A stretch of DNA of 5,836 nucleotides from Verrucomicrobiota bacterium (GTDB taxonomy: Bacteria; Verrucomicrobiota; Verrucomicrobiia; Limisphaerales; JAGWYX01). A model generated the notes under the pieces. That model saw only the letters and a list, made by a program, of their open reading frames with translations, did not search any database and had not been told where the DNA came from. The stretch spans positions 1 through 5,836 of the forward strand of contig JAGWYX010000288.1 of NCBI GenBank assembly GCA_018969165.1. Reading direction: 5' to 3'. How positions within the stretch are numbered: position 1 is the stretch's first letter; each line of letters starts with the position of its first letter. Below, piece by piece: positions 1 to 5,758 of this stretch. A program made the translations under genes and the position numbers.

Positions 1-69
1 TCAGACCTCATTCCCGGTCGGTTGGGGTACGCGCGGTTTTGGTGTGTTTCCGGTATCTCCTGTGCGCCT

Positions 70-87
70 GCCTGTCGGCAGACAGGC
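70..87. repeat. Short palindromic hairpin (REP-like)
   Basis: GCCTGTC (70-76) and GACAGGC (81-87) form a perfect 7-bp stem around a GGCA loop. A competing register pairs GCGCCTG (64-70) with CAGGCGC (83-89). It lies about 160 nt downstream of the pyrE stop and no T tract follows on either strand, so an intrinsic terminator is unlikely. Compact GC palindromes of this kind are often dispersed through genomes as REP-like elements; whether this one is repeated cannot be seen from one window. Confidence 0.5.
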
Positions 88-199
88 GCCTCGCTTGTCG
101 AGTACTTGAGGTGATAGACACCGGCCGCGAAAGAGACGCCAAAACTTGACTTGATGACAGCGAGTTTCACGGTTCAAGGACTCTAGCGAGGCGCGCCTC
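86..199. repeat. 10-bp inverted repeat and 12-bp palindrome
   Basis: GCGCCTCGCT (86-95) is the exact reverse complement of AGCGAGGCGC (185-194), with 89 bp between the arms. The right arm overlaps a perfect 12-bp palindrome, GAGGCGCGCCTC (188-199). The pair could bound a small dispersed element or be remains of one. No transposase or target duplication is visible, so this is only a structural observation. Confidence 0.4.
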
Positions 200-249
200 A
201 GACCACAAGTCAGCTTTGCTGGTAATCTTCCGATCTTCCGGTTCTCAGG

Positions 250-894
250 TCAGGTTCGGCCAGCGCCCGCGGGCGATGGCGGTTCGGCGGTCGGGTGCAA
301 GAGATCGTCCCGCTGGAAGACCGGCACAACCCGGTGGCCCAGCTCCTGGATTCGCTCACGGCCACCTTGCTGGCGATCGACGAGCACCGCCACAAAGGCC
401 ACTTGGCCGCCCTCCCGCTGGACGGCGTGAATCGCGCTCAGGGTCGAATCGCCGCGGGTAATCACGTCCTCGACCACCGCGACCCGATCACCGCGCCGGA
501 AATTGCCTTCGATCAATTTCGCCTGGCCATGATCCTTGGCGGCCTTGCGCACCACGAAGGTCCGCAGGCAAGGGGCGTCGTGGACGAAAAATGAATACAT
601 CCCCACCGCCAGGGCGATCGGGTCCGCCCCCAGCGTCAGGCCGCCGATCGAGTCGATGGCCAGGTGCTGGCGCTCGGCCTCCTGCCGAATGAGCGCGCGC
701 ATGACCTGGCCCACCAGCCACGCGCCCTCGGCGTCCAGCGTGGTCAACCGACAGTCCAGATAATAACTGCTCCTGGCGCCCGACGCTAAGAGGAAATCGC
801 CGTGAAACACCGAGCGCTCCCGCAGTAACGCGCGCAACCTGGTTTTGGCTTCCGCATCCGTGAACATCGTTGGCGGCAGGTTGATTTGAACCAC
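250..894 (-). CDS. pyrE: Orotate phosphoribosyltransferase
   Basis: This enzyme transfers the phosphoribosyl group of PRPP to orotate, giving OMP, the fifth step of de novo pyrimidine synthesis, in the cytoplasm. Visible hallmarks are FLLASG (34-39), the GGLTLGADPIA loop (84-94), the catalytic-loop signature VRKAAKDHG (115-123, with conserved Arg116, Lys117, Lys120 and His122), the PRPP-binding segment VAVVEDVITRGDS (138-150) and VDRQQGG (172-178). At 214 aa it is of normal size. The GTG at 894 is the longest start; an ATG at residue 10 (867) gives a 205-aa protein that begins nearer the usual family start. Neither has a clear Shine-Dalgarno sequence. The PRPP loop has Arg and Asp where TTGGS or similar is usual. 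The gene stands alone, divergent from the next gene, with no other pyr gene in view. Confidence 0.93.
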   Translation of the reverse strand: MVQINLPPTMFTDAEAKTRLRALLRERSVFHGDFLLASGARSSYYLDCRLTTLDAEGAWLVGQVMRALIRQEAERQHLAIDSIGGLTLGADPIALAVGMYSFFVHDAPCLRTFVVRKAAKDHGQAKLIEGNFRRGDRVAVVEDVITRGDSTLSAIHAVQREGGQVAFVAVLVDRQQGGRERIQELGHRVVPVFQRDDLLHPTAEPPSPAGAGRT

Positions 895-1069
895 CGCTTA
901 ACGCAACCAAGTTTTCGGTCCCGCCGCGCGCGGACCGACGGTCCGCCTGCGGGGGCGGTGGCGGCCGCGGGCCTTTTCGTCACGTATCCGTGGTTCCTGG
1001 TCACATCCGGGTGGCGCGCGCCGGGCGTACCGGTCAACAGTGAGGCGAAGTTCGAGAACCCTTAAGCTT
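895..1069. promoter_or_regulatory. Divergent intergenic region with GC hairpin
   Basis: This region separates pyrE (minus) from the STN-domain gene (plus), so it should carry promoters for both. I could not find a convincing -35/-10 pair on either strand. The clearest structure is GCGGACC (930-936) with GGTCCGC (940-946), a perfect 7-bp stem around a 3-nt loop, about 36 nt upstream of the pyrE GTG. It could sit in the pyrE leader, but it lacks a T run, so pyr-type attenuation is not supported by sequence alone. Confidence 0.35.
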
Positions 1070-1885
1070 ATGAAATCGAAATACCTGATCGGCGTGGGCG
1101 CCGTCCTGCTGGCCGCGGGCGGGCTGTGGATCGGCCGGGCGGGCTGGCGGGCGCACCGTCAATTGGTAACCCTGGATGTGCGCGAAGTGCCGCTGGCCGA
1201 GGTGTTGCGCCGGATTGAACGGCAGACCTGGACGAAGCTCCGCGCGGAAGCGTCGCTCGATACGCGGATTACCTTGCGGGTGACAGACCAGCCGTTGGCG
1301 TATGTGTTGGACCGCCTGGCCGAACAGGCCGGCGCCCGCTGGTCCACGCTCTATGCCGTCTATGACTCGAGCGCGGCGCTCACGGCGCTGGACGCCGCCC
1401 TGCGCGGCGACGGCCGATTGGAACCGGCCGGTTGGTCGCGAGTGGTGCCCGACGTGCCAACCGCCAGCGGAGCGGCGGCCAAACCGGGAGTGGGGCCGAG
1501 GTTTGAAGGTGGTGGCCCGATGATGTTGATGGCGCACCGGACCCCTGATGGCGCTACGATTTTCGAGACCGCCGATGGCCAGACCGAGGTGTGGGCGCCC
1601 CAGGAGTTGGCGATGGAGACCTCGCTGGCCGGCCACCTCGGTCGTGATCCAAACCGGCGCGCGACCCCCGAGACCGCCGCCGCAATCGCGCGACAAGTCC
1701 AGGGCGATTGGGCCGCTTACCGGGTATTCCGAAAATCCCTGATGCCAGCCGGGCCCCGTGGCGCGCCACCCGGCTCGCCCGGTTCGACTCCGCCGACAAT
1801 GAACCCGAATGATCGTTTTGCGCGTTTCACCCCGGAACAGCGGGTCCGCCGCGCGCAGGGACGGGTGGAGTTAAATGGAAACTGA
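1070..1885 (+). CDS. Membrane-anchored protein with STN/secretin-N-like domain
   Basis: The product is 271 aa and I cannot assign a precise function. It begins with a short basic stretch and a hydrophobic segment (about residues 4-22, YLIGVGAVLLAAGGLWIG), consistent with an uncleaved signal anchor. Residues ~32-98 resemble the STN domain found at the N terminus of secretins and TonB receptors: a beta strand (LVTLDVREVPL), a helix (AEVLRRIERQT), a strand (ITLRVTDQPL) and a helix (VLDRLAEQAG). The middle is unrecognised, and residues ~225-245 are a Pro/Gly/Ser-rich linker before a charged tail. It should lie outside the inner membrane. ATG 1070 is chosen because it places Lys residues directly before the hydrophobic segment; a GTG at 1040 would add 10 residues. 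Its end overlaps an upstream in-frame ATG of the next gene, suggesting co-translation. Confidence 0.7.
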   Translation: MKSKYLIGVGAVLLAAGGLWIGRAGWRAHRQLVTLDVREVPLAEVLRRIERQTWTKLRAEASLDTRITLRVTDQPLAYVLDRLAEQAGARWSTLYAVYDSSAALTALDAALRGDGRLEPAGWSRVVPDVPTASGAAAKPGVGPRFEGGGPMMLMAHRTPDGATIFETADGQTEVWAPQELAMETSLAGHLGRDPNRRATPETAAAIARQVQGDWAAYRVFRKSLMPAGPRGAPPGSPGSTPPTMNPNDRFARFTPEQRVRRAQGRVELNGN

Positions 1886-1901
1886 TCCGCATCCGGCTAA
1901 C

Positions 1902-1905
1902 GGAG
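1902..1905 (+). promoter_or_regulatory. Ribosome binding site for the prepilin gene
   Basis: GGAG lies 8 nt before ATG 1914, an ideal spacing, and supports that start. A second GGAG at 1867-1870 lies only 4 nt before an upstream in-frame ATG at 1875, which overlaps the end of the preceding gene and would add 13 residues to the leader. Confidence 0.55.
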
Positions 1906-1913
1906 TCCTTACG

Positions 1914-2627
1914 ATGAAGACCCGATTCAATTCCAATCCCGTCTCCGGTGAGCCGCGTCGCGCGCACCGTTCCGGAAGCGACCCGGCGCCTTTTCCGACG
2001 CTGTCGCCCCAGGCATTCACGCTGATCGAGTTGTTGGTCGTGATCGTGATCCTTGGCGTCCTGGCCGGCCTGCTCTTGCCGGCATTGAGCCGGGCAAAGG
2101 CCCAGGCCGACAATACGGTTTGCGTGAACAACCTTCGGCAACTGGGCACCGCCCTGCGGCTCTACACCGACGACAACCACGGTCGATTGCCCCGCGCCGA
2201 AATCCTGCCCACTCAGCCGATCGACCCGCAAAAACCCTTGCCGCGCATCTGCGACGTGCTGGGAACGTACCTCGGCCGGGCGGCCGCTACCAACCCCAAC
2301 CCCGCCACCGTGTTCAAGTGCCCACGCGACCAGGTCGGGTATTTCGCTCGCGAGGGGTCCAGCTACGAGTGGAACGCGGATTTGAATGGTCACGCGATCG
2401 ATGAGACCCAGACCCGGAACCTCTTTTTCGCTTACCAAACGCCGGGGGGCCAAAGCGTCAGCACCAATCTCGTGCAGTCCTTCCCCCCGGTGAGCACCCC
2501 GCTGCTGCTCGACTACGAGGAGTTCCACCCGCGTCCGCCCAAGTCGGGAAAGAACGTCGTCTTCGAGGACGGCCACGTCGCGCCGCTCGACGTCACCGCC
2601 GACGCGGCTCCCGCCCCGGCCTCCTAG
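1914..2627 (+). CDS. Prepilin-type N-terminal cleavage/methylation domain protein
   Basis: The 237-aa product is a type IV pilin/type II pseudopilin-like protein. The class III signal is at SPQA|FTLIELL: cleavage by prepilin peptidase is expected before Phe35, leaving Glu at mature position 5 (Glu39). The hydrophobic helix follows (36-57, ending LLLPALSRAKAQ). The segment VNNLRQLGTALRLYTDDNHGRLP is typical of the large PVC-group pseudopilin family with a C-terminal H-X9-DG motif. Here the equivalent HPRPP...FEDGHV has 13 residues between His and DG. The 34-residue leader is long and rich in Arg, Ser and Pro, and Ala replaces the usual Gly at -1. The product is expected in the inner membrane or a pseudopilus. 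An alternative start at 1875 overlaps the upstream STN gene by 11 nt. The exact role is unknown. Confidence 0.85.
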   Translation: MKTRFNSNPVSGEPRRAHRSGSDPAPFPTLSPQAFTLIELLVVIVILGVLAGLLLPALSRAKAQADNTVCVNNLRQLGTALRLYTDDNHGRLPRAEILPTQPIDPQKPLPRICDVLGTYLGRAAATNPNPATVFKCPRDQVGYFAREGSSYEWNADLNGHAIDETQTRNLFFAYQTPGGQSVSTNLVQSFPPVSTPLLLDYEEFHPRPPKSGKNVVFEDGHVAPLDVTADAAPAPAS

Positions 2628-2930
2628 TACTGTGACAAAGAATTTGCGATACCTGCGCTGCGCCGCGTTTGGCTTGGGGCCAGGCGCGACGAAGGAGCAG
2701 TGAGTGGCCACGACCAGTCCGCGTTCACGGTGATTTCCGCCAGTTGTCCGCGCCGGCCTGTGCGGGCGGTTGCCTCCTCTCATTTCGTTCCGGCAAACCC
2801 ACCACACACGTCGCGACGGTTGTAGCTCATCGGCGGCCCGTGTTGCCATCCGTCGCGTTCGCTGCGCCGCCACTCCATCCGGCCACACCGGTCGCATCTT
2901 GAATTTTGATCGTGGCCAAGATGGCAAAGA
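2628..2930. other. Intergenic region between prepilin gene and hsdM
   Basis: No gene is supported in these ~300 bases. Both strands have open frames here, but without family resemblance or a ribosome binding site. The region marks a change of character: the genes before it are uniformly GC-rich, while the hsd genes after it contain many AT-richer stretches. It may be the left edge of an acquired restriction-modification segment. Confidence 0.5.
2664..2688 (+). terminator. Strong hairpin downstream of the prepilin gene (possible terminator)
   Basis: CGCGTTTGGC (2664-2673) pairs with GCCAGGCGCG (2679-2688) in a continuous 10-bp stem, with two G-T wobbles and a TTGGG loop. It begins 36 nt after the prepilin stop. 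There is no T tract after it, so it is not a canonical intrinsic terminator. It could still stabilise the 3' end of the transcript, or be a dispersed palindromic repeat. Confidence 0.4.
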
Positions 2931-2966
2931 TTGAAAACCAGACAGATTTCGGTTTATCCTGCCCCC
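2931..2966 (+). promoter_or_regulatory. Putative hsd promoter for a leaderless transcript
   Basis: TTGAAA (2931-2936) matches five of six bases of a -35 box. After an 18-bp spacer, TATCCT (2955-2960) has the TA...T pattern of a -10 box. The predicted transcription start, about 7 nt further on, falls on the GTG at 2967. No Shine-Dalgarno sequence precedes that GTG, which fits leaderless translation. This is inferred from spacing and weak consensus only. Confidence 0.4.
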
Positions 2967-5060
2967 GTGGCCAATCATCACGAGCTTGCCAATTTCATTT
3001 GGAGCATCTGCAATTTACTCCGGGGTCCATACAAGCGGAACGAATATCGCAAAGTCATCCTGCCGTTGACCGTCCTGCGCCGCTTCGATTGCCTGCTCGC
3101 GCCCACCAAGGAACAGGTGCTCGCGGAATTTGCCAAAATCAAAGGCAAGCCGGAAACCGTTGTGCGAGGAATTTTGGAGCGCGTCACGGGCCGCCCATTT
3201 TACAATCTGTCCAAGCTCGATTTGCCCAAGCTGCTCAACGACCCCAACCAGCTCGCGCCCAACCTCAACAGTTATCTCAACGCCTTTTCGCCCAATGTCC
3301 GCGCCATCATGGAAAAATTTGCCTTCGACCAGCAAATCTCTCGGATGGCGGAAAAAAACCTGCTTTACGAGGTCATCAAGGCATTTACAAAAATTGATCT
3401 TTCACTGGAAAAAACTGATGCCACCCAAATGGGTTACGTCTTTGAAGAACTCATTCGGATTGGCGCGGAACAATCCAACGAGGAGGCCGGCGAACATTTC
3501 ACCCCGCGCGAAGTCATCAAGCTGATGGTCAACCTGCTGCTCTCACCGGAAAAAGACCTGGCCCGCAGCCACGTCGTCAAAACCATTTACGACCCGGCTT
3601 GTGGCACCGGCGGCATGTTGTCAGTCTCGGAAAAATACATCCGCCAACTCAACACACAGGCCAGACCGCTCCTGTTCGGCCAGGATTGGAACGACGAAGC
3701 CTGGGCGGTTTGTAAATCCGACATGCTCATCAAGGGTGAGGACGCCGACAACATCGTGCTCGGCGACACTTTCACCCGTGACGGTTTCGCCCGCGACAAG
3801 GAAAACAATAAAGTCACTTTCGATTACATGCTGGCCAACCCGCCCTTCGGCGTGGAATGGAAACAGCAACTCCGCTTCATCGAATCGGAGCGCGACACTT
3901 TGGGCTACGATGGCCGGTTTGGTGCGGGCACGCCGCGCGTCAACGACGGTGCGTTGCTGTTTCTCCAGCACATGATTTCCAAAATGCGCGTGCCGCAACT
4001 TGGCGGCAGCCGCATCGGTATAGTTTTCAACGGCTCGCCATTGTTTACCGGCGACGCTGGCAGTGGCGAATCTGAAATCCGGCGCTGGATCATCGAAAAC
4101 GACTGGCTGGAGGCCGTCATCGCCCTGCCTGACCAGCTTTTTTACAATACCGGCATCTCCACCTATCTCTGGATGCTCACCAATCGCAAGGAGAAACCGC
4201 GCAAAGGCAAAATCCAGCTAATTGACGCCCGCAATTATTGGGTGCAGATGAAAAAGAGCCTCGGCAACAAGCGCCACAAGATTGGCGATAAGGACGAGGG
4301 CGATCCTGACCACATCGGTGCGGTTACCCGCATCTACGGCAATTTCAAGGATGGTGAAACCGCAAAATTCAATCTCGACGGCCAGGAAAAGACACTCATC
4401 GTCAGCAAGATTTTCGACAATGAAGATTTCGGTTTCAACAAAATCACCGTCGAACGGCCGTTGCGGTTGAATTTTCTGGCCAGCGCGGAACGCCTGGCGC
4501 GGCTGGAGGAAGAAACCGGCTTCAAAAATCTCGCCACCAGTGCCAAAAAAAACGAGGAACTGCGGCTCGCGGAGATTGAGGCCGGCAAGGAGCGGCAGAA
4601 AACCATCCGCGCCATGCTCCGCGCCTTCGCCAAGGCAACGGCAGAAAAGCTTATCAAGGACCGCCGGGTATTTCTCACCGAACTCAAGGCCGTTGACCGT
4701 TCGCTGGGAGTCCGGCTCGATGCCGCTGAACTCAAGGCCGTGCTCAACGCCTTGGGCGAACGCGATGAGGCGGCGGAAATTTGCCGCGACCGCGATGGCC
4801 AGCCAGAACCGGACGCGGAGTTGCGCGATACCGAAAACGTGCCGCTCAAGGAAAGCATTGAGGTTTATTTCAAACGTGAGGTGCTGCCGCACGTTCCAGA
4901 CGCTTGGATTGACCACAGCAAGACGAAAGTGGGCTACGAAATTCCGCTCAACCGCCATTTTTACCGCTACGAACCGCCGCGCCCGCTGGAGGACATCGAG
5001 GCGGACATCACAAAACTGGAGGGTGAGATTCTCGATTTGCTCAAGAGCGTTGCGACATGA
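2967..5060 (+). CDS. hsdM: Type I restriction-modification DNA methyltransferase subunit
   Basis: HsdM uses S-adenosylmethionine to methylate N6 of adenine at the site selected by HsdS. From GTG 2967 the protein has 697 aa. Visible parts are the N-terminal HsdM_N helical domain (HHELANFIW, then RRFDCLL), GEHFTPR (175-181), SAM-binding motif I DPACGTGG (209-216), catalytic motif IV NPPF (291-294) and AVIALPDQLFYNTGISTYLW (from ~383). The C-terminal ~200 residues include REVLPHVPDAWID followed by KTKVGYEIP, as in the longer HsdM clade; many HsdM are nearer 500 aa. A TTG at 2931 would add 12 residues, but homologues typically start near (M)ANHxELANFIW, so GTG is preferred. The gene is intact and overlaps hsdS by 4 nt (ATGA). 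Parts are AT-richer than the upstream genes, which hints at transfer. Confidence 0.93.
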   Translation: MANHHELANFIWSICNLLRGPYKRNEYRKVILPLTVLRRFDCLLAPTKEQVLAEFAKIKGKPETVVRGILERVTGRPFYNLSKLDLPKLLNDPNQLAPNLNSYLNAFSPNVRAIMEKFAFDQQISRMAEKNLLYEVIKAFTKIDLSLEKTDATQMGYVFEELIRIGAEQSNEEAGEHFTPREVIKLMVNLLLSPEKDLARSHVVKTIYDPACGTGGMLSVSEKYIRQLNTQARPLLFGQDWNDEAWAVCKSDMLIKGEDADNIVLGDTFTRDGFARDKENNKVTFDYMLANPPFGVEWKQQLRFIESERDTLGYDGRFGAGTPRVNDGALLFLQHMISKMRVPQLGGSRIGIVFNGSPLFTGDAGSGESEIRRWIIENDWLEAVIALPDQLFYNTGISTYLWMLTNRKEKPRKGKIQLIDARNYWVQMKKSLGNKRHKIGDKDEGDPDHIGAVTRIYGNFKDGETAKFNLDGQEKTLIVSKIFDNEDFGFNKITVERPLRLNFLASAERLARLEEETGFKNLATSAKKNEELRLAEIEAGKERQKTIRAMLRAFAKATAEKLIKDRRVFLTELKAVDRSLGVRLDAAELKAVLNALGERDEAAEICRDRDGQPEPDAELRDTENVPLKESIEVYFKREVLPHVPDAWIDHSKTKVGYEIPLNRHFYRYEPPRPLEDIEADITKLEGEILDLLKSVAT

Positions 5061-5758
5061 AATTTCCAGCCTACCCCAAATACAAACCCAGCGGCGTCGA
5101 ATGGCTCGGCGATGTGCCGGAAAAATGGGACGTGAAGCGGCTGAAATTTGTTGCCGACCGAAGTGACGTGAAAGTTGAAGCCGATCCAGAAACACCTATT
5201 CCATATATCGGATTGGAACATCTGGAATCATGGACGGGAAAAATCTTGCCGCTCGATTTTGAATTAGTGCCGAGCGGCATTGCCAACCGTTTCAAAAAAG
5301 GCAGCGTGTTGTTCGGAAAACTTCGTCCTTATCTTGCCAAAGCCTGCACGCCTGACTTTACCGGTCTTTGCTCGACGGAACTTTTGGTTCTTGAAGGGCC
5401 AAAGCACGACAATCGCTTTTTGCGGTATGGTTTGCTCACGCCTGGATTCATTTCGCTGGTTGATTCTGCCAGCTACGGCGTGAAGATGCCGCGTGCGAGT
5501 TGGGATTTCATCGGCGTTTGCAGGATTCCAATTCCATCTTTGCCGGAACAACAGGCTATTGCGGATTTTTTGGATGCGCGGACGGCGCGATTGGATGCGC
5601 TGCTGGCCAAGCGGCGGGCGTTGATTGAAAAGTTGCAGGAGAAACGCACCGCGCTCATCTCCCGCACCGTCACGCGCGGCCTGAATCCCAACGCCAAACT
5701 CAAACCCAGCGGGCCGCGCAAGTTTTTTTCTGTAAAATGCTTTAGCATTTTGAACTGA
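5057..5758 (+). CDS. hsdS: Type I RM specificity subunit, truncated to one half by an IS
   Basis: HsdS gives the type I complex its DNA target. A full subunit has two target-recognition domains, each followed by a long helix, and usually 400-450 aa. This one has 233. It contains the N-terminal half-repeat start (YKPSGVEWLG, from residue 9), one recognition domain (~24-155), the conserved IPIPSLPEQQAIADFLD segment (from 157), and the helical spacer to about 205 (RALIEKLQEKRTALISRTV), then RGLNP. At 216-219 KPSG recurs, the start of a second half-repeat, but after it the sequence is PRKFF...ILN, read from the adjoining insertion sequence. The first 11 nt of the repeat (AAACCCAGCGG) are identical at 5084-5094 and 5702-5712. 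The start ATG overlaps the hsdM stop. The product may be inactive or may dimerise as a half-subunit. Confidence 0.88.
   Translation: MKFPAYPKYKPSGVEWLGDVPEKWDVKRLKFVADRSDVKVEADPETPIPYIGLEHLESWTGKILPLDFELVPSGIANRFKKGSVLFGKLRPYLAKACTPDFTGLCSTELLVLEGPKHDNRFLRYGLLTPGFISLVDSASYGVKMPRASWDFIGVCRIPIPSLPEQQAIADFLDARTARLDALLAKRRALIEKLQEKRTALISRTVTRGLNPNAKLKPSGPRKFFSVKCFSILN
5712..5737. repeat. Putative terminal inverted repeat of the IS
   Basis: This is a 26-nt segment directly after the hsdS breakpoint. It starts GGCCGCGCAAG, continues through a T run (5723-5729) and ends TGTAAAA (5731-5737). The length and the TGTAAAA end match the pattern of IS256-type terminal repeats. The partner repeat is not in the window, so the call rests on position and resemblance. 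Confidence 0.45.
5734..5751. other. Perfect hairpin over the transposase stop codon
   Basis: AAAATGCT (5734-5741) and AGCATTTT (5744-5751) form an 8-bp inverted repeat around TT. It spans the transposase stop (TAA on the minus strand, 5744-5742). It could act as a weak bidirectional terminator that insulates the transposase from outside transcription, but it is AT-rich with no clean T tract next to it. Confidence 0.4.

Larger units (their letters stand above)
1..249. other. Non-coding or unassigned region downstream of pyrE
   Basis: I see no convincing gene here. On the minus strand, the frame that contains pyrE stays open after the pyrE stop (250-252) for about 82 codons, until a TGA at positions 3-1. 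That stretch has no ATG or GTG start, only a possible TTG near 177, and it is rich in Arg, Cys and Pro. It reads like non-coding, repeat-type DNA rather than a protein. Two small inverted-repeat structures lie inside it and are listed separately. No T-rich intrinsic terminator for pyrE is evident. Confidence 0.5.

Noticed and set aside
295..594. Plus-strand open frame inside pyrE
   Set aside because: It is antisense to conserved PyrE catalytic motifs and has no independent support.
963..977. GGCC-GCG-GGCC followed by TTTT, resembling an intrinsic terminator on the plus strand
   Set aside because: The stem is only 4 bp, the T run is short, and no plus-strand gene ends upstream of it.
1034..1696. 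Minus-strand open frame of 220 codons opposite the STN-domain gene
   Set aside because: It has no motifs, while the plus strand shows a signal anchor, a folded-domain pattern and tight spacing to the next gene.
2931..2966. TTG at 2931 as the hsdM start codon
   Set aside because: The 12 extra residues precede the usual HsdM N terminus, no ribosome binding site is seen, and the TTG overlaps a -35-like box.
1827..2981. Minus-strand open frame of 384 codons opposite the prepilin gene
   Set aside because: It is antisense to a well-supported prepilin gene, has no recognisable motifs, and its length is explained by high GC content suppressing stop codons.
4218..5195. Minus-strand open frame of 325 codons opposite hsdM and hsdS
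   Set aside because: It lies opposite the conserved C-terminal part of HsdM and the start of HsdS and shows no family features; it is a shadow frame.
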